A DNA stretch of 64,000 nucleotides from NCBI GenBank assembly GCA_951799425.1, contig OX637397.1:21705064-21769063 (forward strand). Direction: 5' to 3'. The stretch comes from Ilex aquifolium. Lineage: Eukaryota > Streptophyta > Magnoliopsida > Aquifoliales > Aquifoliaceae. Both the position numbers and the translations under genes were made by a program. Under the pieces are notes generated by a model. That model did no database searches and had not been told where the DNA came from. It saw only the letters and a program-made list of their open reading frames with translations. Positions 1 through 11,942 of the stretch are shown here, piece after piece. Numbering within the stretch: the first letter of the stretch is position 1; each line of letters begins with the position of its first letter.

Positions 1-2070
1 CATTCACCATATATACTATCCACAATAATCCTCCCAAAAGAATAAGTCAAACTAAGGCCATTACAACCCAAAAGAATTACATGAATATATTGTAGCGAAA
101 TTTCAAAAGAAACTAGACTTTACAATGTTTGTACATATTGGTTCCTAGTCTAGTACAAAAATAAAAGGGGCATCTCTAAATGTCCCACTCGGGATCCAGG
201 TACCCCTCTAATGAGGCTTCCCTAATGCCCGGCTCATTAGCGCCAAGCTCCTCCTCTATAGCATAATATGAAAAATGTTAATTGTAGGGGATGAGCACGA
301 AGCTCTGTAGCAAAATCTTCCCAAACTCAAACAAGGTTTAGGAAAGCATATAAAACGGTTGGTCTCATTTTCACAAATAACATATATAACATTTTGAAGG
401 AAAAGCAGGACATTTTAAATAGATCTCAAGTTTAAGTAGCCATAGTAATCGAAATGGATAAATAAACATCATATACCATTGGTAATTCATTCTACCATGA
501 ACCGTTTTCAACAAGTTTTCGCAGAATCTCATACTTCCCGAAACTCTTGTCAAAACAATTTATGGTACAATACACGATAACCCACCTTGTGTGCCCGATA
601 CAACCCACGTTACTAACCCGTGATCATTAGCGATATGAAAAGTTTATACCCACACGGCGTACAAAGGCGTCTACCCACTCCATGTGGTAGGAAAAGTTCA
701 TACCCGCGTGGCATATAAAGACGTATACCCACTACATGATACCCGGTCCATAGTAATCCATGTTCGTATCGTACAACCACGCAAGCGATAAAATTCCCAC
801 AAATATCTCACATCCTAACCATACCATAAACCCCCACCGGGATAGACTACCTCTAACACTCCACGGCAATGCTCGAAAGCCATTCAAGTCCATCACAACA
901 ATCATACAAGAGATATCATTACAAACATTTTCTCAATTTACCAGAAATCCCAAAATCCCCAAATTTCACAATTTGTACCATAGCAAAATTGAAGAAAAAT
1001 AGCAAGAGATCCCATAAACATCATTTTGTTATACAATATCAAGCACTAAGGTTGTGATGGTGAGAACCAAGAAAATGTAAAGAGGAAAAATTCATTTTTC
1101 TTAAAACTAGGGTTTGAGAATGAAAAAGGGACCTTTAATGGTTACCCAACTACCACAATATTTAAAACATGGCAATAAATGCAAGAGGATCAAGAATCAA
1201 GTAAATAATAGCAAGTATATATGATTTTGAACCAAAAAAATACATATAATTTAATCCTAGCCTCAATGTAAGAGAATAGGAAGAAATCTCCTACCTCAAC
1301 GCTCAAGAGTTTTAGCCAAATACCCAAGCTTCAAGACCTTCTTGCTTTCCTTTCTTTTCCTTTTAATCTCCTCTCCCTAGGGTTTTCAAAAGATTTGGGT
1401 GAGAGTGGGTGAAGAATGGAAGAAAAGAGAATGAGTAGAGAAGTGAAATCTTAGAAATCTAGGGTTTTAATCTTCTAAAATGGTGTATCTCTCCTTATCT
1501 TTGATGTTATTCTCTCCCTCTCTTTCTCTCTAAAGGTGCCTAGGGTTTAGAAGGCTGAAATGGGGCTCAAATAGTCGGCCTTAAGTATTTATAGGGAGAG
1601 AGAGAGAGGCCGAAATTCGCGACTTTAAAATAAACAGTCTGGTTTCGGTAGTACCGGTACTCAGTACCGGTACCATTCAGTACCGGTACAAGAAACCTTC
1701 TGGAATCGGGGTACCGGTACTCAGTACCGGTACCATTCAGTACCGGTACCCAGTACCAGTACCATTTACCCAGTTTTGCCTATTTCTTTTGTTTTCCATT
1801 TCCAATCCATTCCAAAACTAACCAAATCCATCACAAACCTCTCCAACACATATTTATACACCAAACCTATTTATTACAAGTTATAGGACCTAACATTATA
1901 TATTTTCACTCACTAAAACTAAATTTCAACTATGATTTTCATTAACATTTTAAATCTTTACTTTTCAAATTTACAAAGTTCAAACACACTTCAATACCCC
2001 TATCCACATCTTTACAACCATTATTTGCTATATCTATATATCTATATGAACGAAAATGCGGGGTGTTACA
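1..2070 (-). mobile_element. Partial LTR of a Ty3/gypsy (Tekay/Del-like) element
   Basis: No credible gene is present. The block ends at 2070 with GGGGTGTTACA, so on the minus strand it opens TGTAACACCCCGC, a common terminus of large plant gypsy LTRs. A motif near 286-310 (a run of T/A followed by GGGGATGAGCACGAAGCTC) recurs in diverged form at about 5740, 24755 and 60918, each in the same orientation and inside other LTR-like blocks. The one at 24755 is attached to a primer-binding site and gag, which supports an LTR identity for the group. The element leaves the window on the left. Short reading frames at 760-1057 lie inside the LTR and have no recognisable product. Family assignment is inference; orientation is better supported. 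Confidence 0.55.
1645..1765. repeat. Array of GTACCGGTAC palindromes within the LTR
   Basis: The perfect 10-bp palindrome GTACCGGTAC occurs about six times. A block of roughly 40 bp (two palindromes joined by TCA, then CATTCA and another palindrome) is present twice, at about 1649-1692 and 1709-1750. The last copies decay to CAGTACCAGTACC. The sequence is non-coding and sits in the interior of the LTR. Confidence 0.85.
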
Positions 2071-2110
2071 CCTTACTACTATTGTAGACAGTGTATGATG
2101 CTGATTACTG

Positions 2111-2247
2111 AACTAATTTTGACTGGGGTTATCCCACATCGGGTAACCTCTGGGTGTGTGAGTGTGTTTATAAAGTTCTACTGCACTTCTCCTTTATAAG
2201 GAGTTGTGTTGTAGTTCTGTTCCAAAAAAAAAAAAACTAATTTTGAC
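2111..2247 (+). mobile_element. Short poly(A)-tailed retroposon with 13-bp target-site duplications
   Basis: The sequence AACTAATTTTGAC stands at 2111-2123 and again at 2235-2247. Between them lie about 98 bp followed by an A tract (2224-2234). Direct repeats of this length with a terminal A tract are the hallmark of LINE-machinery retroposition. The body has no tRNA-like A/B box that I can see, so it is not a typical tRNA-derived SINE. It contains a plant snRNA-type promoter motif pair, described separately. Confidence 0.65.
2131..2174 (+). promoter_or_regulatory. USE-like (RTCCCACATCG) plus TATA motif
   Basis: ATCCCACATCG at 2131-2141 matches the upstream sequence element consensus of plant U-snRNA promoters. 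TATAAA follows at 2169-2174, a gap of 27 bp. In plant snRNA genes the USE-TATA distance selects Pol II or Pol III; this gap lies between the two usual values. The same motif pair also occurs in LTRs of some small plant LTR elements, so it may be retroposed LTR promoter sequence. Confidence 0.4.
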
Positions 2248-2469
2248 ATAACATGGATGATTCTTGGCTCTGCCAAGTGTTAGGAGTTGTTTGGCAGATG
2301 GTAATGCTAACACTAAAGCACGGATAATACTATGTTTACAGACTTATCTACAAATACAACTATTTAGCTTTTCCGTATCATATCGAAAAGCTGTTAAGCG
2401 CAGAAAGCAGTAGATCATGGTATGTGTAAAAGCAAAAGGTAAAATAGCCAGTTTCACCAGTTGCTTTTT

Positions 2470-4460
2470 TACATAGTGAAAAATTTACAACAGTGCCAGT
2501 GGAAAATTTACAACAGCAATGGGCAAATTTATAACATCAGTGAAAAATTTATAACAATAGTGGACAAATTTTAACAAATATAGTGGTAAAAGTACGATTG
2601 ACACATTTAACCACATTTGTCATAAATATAATAATAGTGCATCCCACTGATATCATAAATTTACCTTTAAATTTAATTATTACCCATTATTTTCATAATA
2701 TTAACAAAAATGAAGTAGAATTGGTCTATATACTAATAACTTTAACCACAATTATTCTAAGTTTACAACATTTGTGGGAAAAATTACTATAGTAGTGGAC
2801 AAAATTACAACATCAGTGAAAAATTTACGAAAGTAGTGGACAAAATTACCACAATAGTGAACAAAATTATAACATCAATGAAAAATTTACGACAGTAGTG
2901 GGCAAAATTACCATAGTACTAGAAAAAATTACAACATCAGTGAAAAATTTACAACAATAATGAGCATAATTACTAAAATAATGAGCAAACGTTAACCACT
3001 ATGGTGATAAAAGTATAATTGATACTTTTAACCACATTTGTTTAAATACGACACTAATGCATCCAATCGATGTTGTATATTTACCTTTTTAGTTTGTATT
3101 ATTATCCACGGGTATCATAATATTAACGAAAATAAAGTAAAATTGGTCTATATATTAGTAACCTTATACATAATTATTCTAAGTTTACAATAGTTGTGGC
3201 CAAAATTACCATAGTAGTGACCAAAATTACAATATCAGTTGTAAATTTACGACAGTAGTGGGCACAATTACCACAGTAGTGAAAAAAATTATAATGTCAG
3301 TGGAAAATTTATAATAGTAGTAGAAAATTTACAACAGTATTTGACAGAATTATAATAGTAGTGAAAAAATTTACAACAGTAGTGAAAAACTTAAAACAAT
3401 AATGGATAAAATTATAATATCAGTGAAAAATTTACTACAGTAGTGTGAAAAGTTACTATAATAGTGGGCAAACTTTAACTAATATGCTAATAAAAGTACA
3501 ATTGGCACATTTAATCACATTTGTCGTAAATACGACACTAGTGCATCCTACCGATGTCATAAATTTACATCTAAGTTTGTATTATTATCCACGTTTCTCG
3601 TAATATTAACTAAAATGAAAGTAAAATTGGTCTATATACTAATAACTTTATCCACAATCATTATAACTTAACCTTAAATTGTTGGAAATTTTTCTTTTGA
3701 TGTTGTAATATTACCACAGTTGTAGTAAATTCATCCACCATTGTTTTAATTTAACCTTTTTTTTGTTGTAAATTTAACCTTAATCCTCATAATATTACCC
3801 AGAATTGTCGTAATATTAACCAGAAAAATCATAAATTTTCCTCTAAACATGCAAATTTATTCACAATTGTGGTAAACTCATACTCAAAGGTGGTAAACAT
3901 ATCCTCAATTGTGACAAATTATCCACTGTGGTCGTAAATCTTACCAAAATGATGGTAATACTATGTTTAACAATATTAAATGTAACCAATATGGTGGTAA
4001 AAGTATTGATTAACATCTTTAACCATATTTGTTGTAAATACATCACTAATGCATCACATAGGTGTCGTACATTTACTTTATATTTGTAAAATTACTCACG
4101 ATTATTATAAGATTAACCAAATTAATGGTAAAATTGTCTTATATACTAGTAATTTTATCCATAATTATTGTATTTCACCCTGAACTATAATAATTTTTTC
4201 CTTTGATGTCGTAACATTTCTATAATTGTGATAAATTTATTCACCATGATTTTAATTTAACCTCGTTTTGTCATAAATTTACTTTTAATCCTATTAACGT
4301 TAACCAAAATTGTCATAATATTAACCAAAACAGTCGTAATATTAATTAGAATAGTCGTAAATTAACATCTAAACTTACAAATTTATCCACAGTTGTTATA
4401 AACTAACCCTTAAAGAAGGTAAATCTGCCATTAACTGTGGTAAATTACTCATAATTTTGC
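2470..4460. repeat. AT-rich tandem array, about 430-510 bp higher-order period
   Basis: A recognisable segment (ACATTTAACCACATTTGT, then a TGCATCC motif, then TTGGTCTATATACTA) recurs at about 2600, 3027, 3505 and 4015, giving successive spacings near 427, 478 and 510 bp. Within each large unit, short imperfect units built on AGTAGTGGACAAAATTAC repeat every 25-30 bp. Copies are well diverged. No coding potential is convincing on either strand. Confidence 0.75.
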
Positions 4461-4982
4461 TAAATTTCACTCTAGTGACCTTGTGATCGATCACAGACAT
4501 TTGTGATCAATCCCAAACTTACCATTTTTCAATAAGTTTTGGGGAAGACTATTGCAACCTTGCAATAGATCCCAACTCTTGGGATAGATCGCATATATTT
4601 TGGAGATAAAACAAAATAATAATTTCAATATATTTCAAATAATATTTTTGATAAAATTAATACCAAAGTGACCGCCTTTTTATTAAATAAACATCAAAAT
4701 TCATGACTTTAATGACTATCAATTTTATCAACTTAACGTTGAAATTCCAAAATTTAAAATTTAATTTCATCCAAATAAATACCAAATTAACATTTCGATT
4801 TCAGCAAATTACAATTAAATTTCATTAGCATTCAATTCAATTTTTTTTATAATACCAAGAATGCCCTCTTGAATTAATGAAATTATCAATTTTTTCAATT
4901 TAACATTCAATTCGATTTTTTCAAAATTATCAATTTTTCAAAATTTTTTCAATTTAACATTCAATTCAATTTAACAACAAAC
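4461..4982. other. AT-rich spacer without a recognisable gene
   Basis: The stretch is low in complexity, with repeated TTCAATTTAACATTCAATT strings near 4890-4975. I see no gene, terminal repeat or structured element. Confidence 0.6.
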
Positions 4983-5330
4983 CACTTTCTACTAACTATG
5001 TGGATGGTCCATATAACATCAAAATGAAGAAGAATAATAAGAACCATGAATGTGCGTAGTAATTAAGGCTCGACACTGGACCAGGGTTGAATCACCAAAC
5101 AACGGTTTGTGGTCTCCCATGGGCCAAGTTATTGGCTGGTCAATGGGAAAAATCGGGCAGCTCGCCCCAAAGAAAGGGTGGTGGTGGGGAGGGTCTTCAA
5201 ATGGACTATACAATTGAATTTCATTTTATAGTTTTGATAATAAAAATTTAGTTTTGAATCTTCATAGGCTAGATTGTTGGAACAAGACGGGTGGATTAGG
5301 TTATCCACTAACCCATTGGGCTAAAGGTTC
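4983..5330. repeat. Dispersed repeat, left copy
   Basis: About 345 bp starting CTTTCTACTAACTATGTGG and ending GGGCTAAAGGTTCTTC match 28071-28416 in the same orientation with only scattered substitutions. The short reading frame at 5019-5213 (minus) is shared by both copies but is probably incidental. The repeat type is unknown, with no visible terminal inverted repeat. The right copy lies inside intron 2 of the dioxygenase gene, so this copy could be a duplicated fragment of that intron. Confidence 0.8.
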
Positions 5331-5344
5331 TTCCCATGCCACAC

Positions 5345-7648
5345 TGTTACATCCCATTTAGATCCATAACTTAACAAAATTGGGGCCGAGTTTCCTTTGT
5401 ACGGGGAACTTTACCAAAAACACAACCTGTGTAATCGTATAAACATTGACCACATCAGGTCCATTCATCCATACTCAATCTCATAGTGTCGGATACTATC
5501 ATAATCATAATCTCTATGTACATTCATTCACAAAAGAATAAATGTCCCAAAAGAATCCAATATACACGCCTTTTTAATATAAAACAAGTTTTTGTTTACA
5601 AAAATTATACAATGTTAAAAGTAAACATATACAAAGGACTACAACACAAAATAAGAGTCACTGTCCGGCTCTATCGTCAAAGTGGACCTGTAAGAGGGCC
5701 TTTGATGGAAATCTGTGTGATACCTGAAAAATATTCCCATAAAGGGTGAGCTAACGTTGAATATGGTAACTCCTACAAAGAATACCTCCCAACCCAAATG
5801 CAAATGAAATGTCACATGCAACAATCATTTCATACATTTATTCAAATATATCTATCATGAAGCAATGCCATAAATCATGTCATGCTATGAGATGAGACTC
5901 ACACATGCAATACCAACACCGAGCCTCATCTCGGGCTGTCACAACACATGCAATACCATGCGTATGTATTCGGACATTCCAAACCCTCCCCGTTGGTGTT
6001 ATGTACACCTAATGACTAATTAATTCATTTTTCGTATCTCTGTGGGACGATGATTTATGGTATTTCACCAATGGGATACCACACCATCAACGGATTTTCA
6101 GGACATCCCACCCTTGACTCCATTTTCGCCGTTACACTTTTTTGGAATTTCACCACTGGGAAAGTGTATAAACCAAATAACCGGGTCTTGCACCCGAAGG
6201 AGAATATAACACTTCTTATTACACCCCGACAAATTTATCCATTTAATTTTCTGTGCGACTCAGCCGACCCTTGGTGCGACTTTCTCGAGCACATGATCAA
6301 CCTACCTATGTAATGATTGATTTCACATCATGTACACACTCCCACAATATCAATGCCCATGAATGTAGTGTAACCCACACATAATGCAATGCAATGTGCA
6401 ATTGCCTTCGATATCATTTACAATGTCAATTACATAATGAATGCAATATAACAACATTTTTAACACCTTCCCAAACATGTCGTGTAAGATAATCAACTCA
6501 ACTAACATGCATTCACCTAAGCAATTAGACAAACACCTAGAGACACATCAATTTACACAACTAGCATGCTTATTACTTCCAACATGGCAACATGTTTATT
6601 AATTCTATAAACATTAATACAATTAGGGGTGTCAATTTTTTCTGTTAACACAAACACGACTCGAACCGAACCCGACACGAACCCGAAAATAACACGATTA
6701 GTTGACACGACTAATAAATGAGTCAAATTAAAGTTCGACACAAATAACACGATTAATGGGTATTGTAGATAAAAAATAATTACTTAACGAGTATTATATA
6801 TATAAAATAAGATTTTATAATTTTTTAAATAATATTATATTAGTTGTTGTCAAATTAAATAATTTTTTATTAACACGAATATTGACACGAACCCGACACG
6901 TATCGAAAGTGATACGACACGAAAATAACACGACCGAAAGTGACACGACATGAAAATGATACGACACGACACGATTAACACCCCTAAATACAATTCCACC
7001 ACACTAAGCATATGCTAAATGCTCATTTAACGTACATATTATCTCATAATCACATAATAAGCTAATAATTCTATTAAACTTGATATGCCATTAAAACATC
7101 AAGTCATGTTAATGTCTAGCTAACATTAACTTATATCAAGTTAATCATAATTGGATTTTATTAATTAAAAGATTAACTAGAAATCCTATATTTGACCCAC
7201 TAATTACACTTGTCAAGGGCTAACATGTGATACACACCCTTAGCCTACTCATTTCATATGCCATCTTTTAAGTTGAAATTACATCTAAATAAAGGAAACC
7301 CTACCTTTTGTAGCGTGAGTCCACGTAGTTGAACTCCAAAGCAAACTCGAATTTAGCTTCTCCAAGTCTTGATTTAATCTTAGACCAAAACTCCGATTCT
7401 CGAAAGATACCATAATTTGACAAGGTTGATACCCATGCTGTTGTGAGCAACTTTAATACTTGATTCGAGTTGAGTGTTTGTTCGGATTTTGCTAGATCTA
7501 TGGAAAAGATGGAAGTTTTTCTTTTCTTTCTTCCTTTTCTTTTTTTTTTCTCTGTCCCTCTTTTCCTCTCTTTTCTCGGCTAAAAGTTGGAGTCTAGTCT
7601 TCCACTTTATATAGTTTTAAATGTTTGGCCCATGTCACGCCACACATC
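5345..7648 (-). mobile_element. Tekay-like LTR, truncated at its U3 end
   Basis: The left edge TGTTACATCCC reads GGGATGTAACA as an LTR end on the minus strand. The internal order matches the LTR at 24293-26504: a CCTGAAAAATATTCCCA motif (5728), a GGGTGAGC motif, CCTCCCAA..CCAAATGCA, a cytosine-rich block around 6050-6310, then a pyrimidine-rich stretch near 7500-7580. Similarity is clear but diverged, so this is not the partner LTR of that element. It stops abruptly at about 7648 where Athila sequence begins. No gene is supported in it. Confidence 0.55.
6616..6994. mobile_element. 363-bp hAT-type MITE with 8-bp TSD
   Basis: The element runs 6624-6986, opens TAGGGGTGTCAATTTT and closes GATTAACACCCCTA. 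The internal strings of ACACGA/CCCGACACG form long imperfect inverted repeats. AATACAAT directly flanks it on both sides (6616-6623 and 6987-6994). Eight-bp duplications with TAGGGGTG-type termini are typical of non-autonomous hAT elements. It encodes nothing. It is inserted in the older LTR around it. Confidence 0.88.
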
Positions 7649-7651
7649 AGA

Positions 7652-7991
7652 ATATTGTGCGGAAGTCTTTTGAACCTTCTCAAAAAGTCCTTTTATATAA
7701 TTTAAGACTTCACCTTTTCCTGGTAAGTTGAAATCAAGATGGACTGAGCCTTACATTGTCAAACAAGTGGTTGGACATGAAACAGTGGAAGTAAAAAACC
7801 CATCAAATGGTAATACTTTTACTGTCACTGGTCAGCGTTTGAAACCATTTGTTGAAGACCTTGTTAAAGATGTGAAAACCATTCTTTTAATGGACCTAAA
7901 ATATTCCTCCAAGATTCGCGCCTACCGACACAAAAAGGGGTCGGGTCAGGAAAAATCCAACCCAGACCGACCCGCGGGGACGCCTTTATAA
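7652..7991 (+). pseudogene. Athila integrase C-terminal fragment
   Basis: The frame encodes the chromatin-side tail of an Athila integrase (the KSRWTEPYIVKQV motif is the GPY/F-like module, with GP changed to EP here) and ends at 7991 after the same tail as the copy at 13268-13529. The catalytic core is missing because the fragment begins downstream of it. The GPY/F module belongs to the integrase C terminus in Ty3/gypsy elements. Confidence 0.8.
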
Positions 7992-9284
7992 GGCCTCCAA
8001 CCATTTTTCCCTTTTTCCTCATCTGCCGCTGTTGGGCCCCCCTCTTCTTCTTCTTCTTTTTCTTCGTTTTCCCTGTTCTTTGCAAAAAATGACCCACCCC
8101 CTGCAAATCAATGACCACACACTCCACAGACACAATCCTTTACTTCATCTTTTGCACTTTAATTTTGTATTTGTGCATGGGTGTCCTGCTATTGTTCGCA
8201 CTCACACACAAGGATTTTCATCCTACCCGAAACCCAGATCTTCGTAAAGATGATTAATGTGTGTATTTTTGTTTGTAGGCGTCGGCAAATGATCAGATAT
8301 CTACTTTCAGTCCCTACTCTACTTTGAGTACACTGGTAAATTCGAAACATTGGGGACAATGTTGAGTTTAGGTTGGGGGGTGAGAACTATAGTTCATATT
8401 TTTCATATTTTGATCATATTTTGTGCCCGTAAAATTTTTTGCTTTTATTGTTATTGTTGTTGCTTTTGATCATATTGTGTACTCTGTCTCGTATTTTGTA
8501 TAACTTGATAATCATGTCTTTAAGTCAGCTTCAATCGTCTTTCTGACTGGCAGACGTTAAAGAACCAGATAGAGTGTCTTAAAGTTTAGCAAGCATGGAT
8601 AGTAAACTTTTTTGGTTCAGTCTGAGAGTTTTACGCACTTTTCCATCTGATGTGCATGCTGTGATAATGAGAAAAACAAGATTGGTAAGAAATACCGAAA
8701 TTCAAGGACAGCAAACGAAACCACTGTGTGGCAGAAGCACTTTGGCTAAACGTCGTCGTGCCAAAAGACTTGGTGCCTCCAAACAATGTGGCTGGATCTT
8801 TCACATCAAAGAATATAATCAGTGTTCTGAACCAATTTCTGGTCATGCACTCGATCGATTAGACTAGATAGTGAATGGGCAGAGTAAAGATTATCCTAAG
8901 ACGCCATGCTGTTCTGGTACTTTGCTCACCTGGTTTGTGCGACAGGAAATTAGAAGAGTCACTGATTGTTCAAATGGCATGGAGACAAAGGAAGACTCAG
9001 ATTAGATTGCTTTTCGACAAAAACTGTGGAAAATTGTGTCTTTGGGGATGAAGACCAAGGGTCTGAATTTTTGTAAAAAGTGTAAAAATCTTTTTGTTAA
9101 AATGTACAAACTCTTTTGACTGAAATGAAAATATGGGCTGAGTAAGGAATGTCCTAAAATACCAACCTGAAGCATGGGTAGGGACTTATCCTGAGACGCC
9201 ATGAATTTTTAGTTCAAATTTGTCTGTATAGTCTTCTTTTAATGTGTGTATATAAATGTGCATATAAGTGTGATTTTTGATTTG
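7992..9284 (+). other. Non-coding Athila 3' spacer
   Basis: This is collinear with 13530-14800. Short reading frames on both strands (for example 7864-8133 minus and 8595-8867 plus) are only partly preserved between the two copies, and I do not regard them as genes. Confidence 0.6.
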
Positions 9285-9565
9285 GCGTTCGAACACCAAG
9301 TGACGTTCGAACGTCACCTGCTTACAGTACTTTGGCTTCTGCAGGAACCCAAAAGTACTGGGAGCTCTTCACGTTCGAATGACAGGAGAACGTTTGAACT
9401 AGATTACCATGTTCGAACGCCAAACTCACGTTCGAACGCCAGGAGCTTACAGTACTCTGGTCTCTGATAGAACACCAAAAGTACTGAGAGCTCACCACGT
9501 TTGAACGCCAGGTTCACGTTCGAACCATCAGTTTAAAATCCTTCTACACACGTTCGAATGTCAGT
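9285..9565. repeat. ACGTTCGAACG palindrome cluster
   Basis: GTTCGAAC or one-base variants recur about ten times. The best is an 18-bp perfect palindrome GTGACGTTCGAACGTCAC at 9300-9317. The related cluster in the complete Athila element (14808-14975) has fewer copies. Confidence 0.85.
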
Positions 9566-9841
9566 GACATTTGAACATTGACACCCAGTCTATAAAAACC
9601 TGGTTCGTATTCTTCATTTTAAAATTGCCCAAAACCCTCAAAAACCCCCAAAACCCTAGGTGACCCTTCACTACCCAAGCCCCAAAACTCCATCCATTTC
9701 CATTTTTCACCCGAAATCAAGCAACCCAAACACATTACACCTCATTTCTCACATTTTTCACCAAAGAAACCAAACTTTTCAAGCCCTAAACCCCCAAACC
9801 CGAGAACCATGCCACCAAGGATGAAGCTCCCAGCTAGGCGA

Positions 9842-10085
9842 ATCCCACTTCATATGGTCTGGCTGATAACATATGTAACATAACTTAAGGCTGCCTTGTT
9901 GTGTACCACTAAAAATCCTTCCTCCTGGGAATACGAACTCTGGCCCTGTACTTGGTACCCCCGGCCTTGCCCCTAAGACCTTTGTGGTGTAAACTTGTGT
10001 TCTGCTTCTTACCTAAACTTGTGTTGGAGGACTAACCCTTCTTCTTCTTGTCCTTAGCTTTGGCCTCCTGGATACTCTTAGTGTC
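9842..10085 (-). pseudogene. gag 3' part of Tekay-like element, zinc knuckle
   Basis: On the minus strand this continues the gag frame that is interrupted at 22743: the last codons before the Athila insertion and the first here join in phase around the GTGTC duplication. It contains a lysine-rich stretch (KAKDKKKKG) followed by a stop, then a CYICYQPDHMKWD zinc knuckle. That has the C-x2-C-x4-H of a CCHC box but is cut by the Athila fragment exactly where the last cysteine should be. Several stops and frame changes are present. Confidence 0.7.
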
Positions 10086-10264
10086 TGATTAGTAGTTAAA
10101 ATTAGCATATTACTATGCCTTTTTAAGACTAATTACACTTTGATGGAGTTTAAATGATGACATTTCAGGACATAAATTGTACAAGGGCCCAAAGGCAATG
10201 TATATCAAACTTTCATGCAACACCAGCATGTTCTAGAAGAAAAATGGAGAAGCTTGAAACAAGG

Positions 10265-10620
10265 CATGAACGTTCAAACGCTAATCCACGTTCGAATGTT
10301 AATCCACGTTCGAACGTTCTCTTGAATTATTTGAAGACCAGACTGTTGAAGTGCTGATACATGGCGTGTTGCAGCTAGGAAGGAAAACACAGAGGCACTT
10401 GAGTGCCATCTTCGAACGCCAATCCACGTTCGAACGTTTTCCTGAATTATTGAGGACCAGGCTGCTGAGTGCAAGAGAAATGGTGCATGGCGTGTGGAAG
10501 TTGCTCTCACAGAAGAACACTGGCCACTTGAGTAGGAGGTTCAAACTCCATTTGGCGTTCGAACGCCCATCAAGCAAACACAGGAGACAACGTTCGAACA
10601 CCAGACAACGTTTGAACGTT
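10265..10620. repeat. TTCGAA palindrome cluster in the 5' LTR
   Basis: Copies of ACGTTCGAACG and variants occur near 10266, 10288, 10308, 10411, 10428, 10554, 10591 and 10608. One block (GTTAATCCACGTTCGAAC) is repeated here but single in the 3' LTR, so the cluster is unstable. Confidence 0.8.
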
Positions 10621-10735
10621 GTCCCCAGACAGGCTACAGAAGTGGTTGATTTTCTATCTAGACCTTGGAGCACTCACTTGGACTTTGAAGACTTTGCACT
10701 ATTCCTTCACACTCACTTGACCCTTCCTCCTTGCG

Positions 10736-10743
10736 TATAAATA
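10736..10743 (+). promoter_or_regulatory. TATA box of the Athila 5' LTR
   Basis: TATAAATA, followed by a cytosine-rich start-like region; the same motif and context is at 21573-21580 in the 3' LTR. This is the likely start of genomic RNA. Confidence 0.6.
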
Positions 10744-11905
10744 CTCCCATTGTGGGAGCTTCAAGGAGACACATTTTTACATAGGGAGCTAGAGCTAGTT
10801 AGACTTAGATTTATATTTACTTGCATAGAGGAAGATAGATCATCTTTTGGTTGAGGTGGAAACCCTCCAAAAGTAACTAGCTTTCTTCTACTTTCATTAT
10901 TAGTTTCACTTACTTCCATTGTTTGAACTTCCTTATTCTCTTAGAGGAGTGAAACTCTTCCACTTTTCTAGAGTTTTACCAAAGCCGTGAAAGGTGGAAC
11001 GTGATTTACTCATTCTTCGTCGAAGATCAGCTCTTTGCGTAGTGTGTTTTACCTTGTAACTCCTCTACTTGGATGGATGAGCATCACTCACTTTTCTAGC
11101 TTTACAAAAGCCATGAAGAGTTAGTAGTTTCTCATTCACTCTTTAGTAAAAGGTGATGACCATGTATAAATCATCCGGAATTTATATTTATGCATTTCGT
11201 TTCTGCTTAATGCTTTATATTTTACTTGTTTATTGAATGATTGAATGCATCTAGCAAAGTTAAGGTACTTTGTATAACCGTGAGTACTTTCTATGACACA
11301 GATGACTCTTGACATAAAAAGACTCATTGGTTCAAGACAAGTACCCTGGCTAGATCTTCATGACTACATTTCAATCTTCACCAATATTGTGCTTCATTTA
11401 AAGAATGGAATACTAATGCCATGGTTGGATGCCTTGTAGAAACACTTTCTTGTTTGTAGACGGGTTGAGTCTCGGTACACACAATTCATGTAAACTTCTA
11501 CAAAGAGATCGAAACCATGCTATTAATTCTCACAATCCATCTTTATCTTTCGATTAACTTCATGTTGACAAGGTGGTTAATTGAGTTCCCAAGCACAAGT
11601 ATAATAAACTGGATGGTTAACTACATGTCCAGATTCTCGAGCTAAACGGTAACTATTACATTTGAAAACTTATTATATTTTGTCTAGAAAATCCTCTTGG
11701 AAAGAATCTTATATTTTGACCAGGAAAATCCCTAAAAATCACAACTTTATATCTCAAGGGTTCCAGTCAATGTGGTCTCTATCACTGCTTGCTTCGAAAC
11801 ACCAACATTAGTTTTCTGTGGATTCGACTCCGGACATAACCGGATTATTACTACAACTTGACCGCCTGTACTTGGGTGTACATATTTTGGATCAAGTCAA
11901 GTTTT

Positions 11906-11923
11906 TGGTGCCGTTGCCGGGGA
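11906..11923 (+). promoter_or_regulatory. Primer-binding site (tRNA-Asp type)
   Basis: TGGTGCCGTTGCCGGGGA starts 7 bp after the LTR and matches, with one T/C difference, the complement of the 3' end of plant tRNA-Asp. Confidence 0.85.
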
Positions 11924-11942
11924 ACCAAAAAGGTGTTTCAAA

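Larger units (their letters stand above)
7648..9841 (+). mobile_element. Athila element fragment (integrase end to 3' spacer)
   Basis: From GAATATTGTGCGGAAG at about 7648 to the AGGATGAAGCTCC region at 9841, this stretch is collinear with 13184-15240 of the complete Athila element further right. It contains the integrase C terminus, the C-rich region around 8030, the spacer and a palindrome array. Both ends are blunt breaks: Tekay-like LTR on the left, gag of another element on the right. There is no LTR and no TSD, so this is a recombination remnant rather than an insertion boundary. Confidence 0.8.
10086..11899 (+). repeat. Athila 5' LTR
   Basis: 1814 bp, TG...CA termini. It holds a palindrome cluster (10265-10620) and a TATA box. 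The 3' copy is 1778 bp; by eye substitutions are of the order of one in twenty, plus a few indels, several of them at the palindromes. Open frames at 10154-10740 on both strands are not conserved between the LTRs and are not genes. Confidence 0.92.

Noticed and set aside
6050..6313. 87-codon plus-strand frame
   Set aside because: It falls in the cytosine-rich part of an LTR; the related LTR at about 25060-25330 has a different frame there.
9285..10620. GTTCGAA as Pol III B-box elements
   Set aside because: The core resembles a B box, but there is no A box at a suitable distance and the motif occurs in palindromic clusters.
10154..10740. Overlapping frames of up to 129 codons in the Athila LTR
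   Set aside because: They lie in the U3 region, differ between the two LTRs and consist partly of palindrome repeats.
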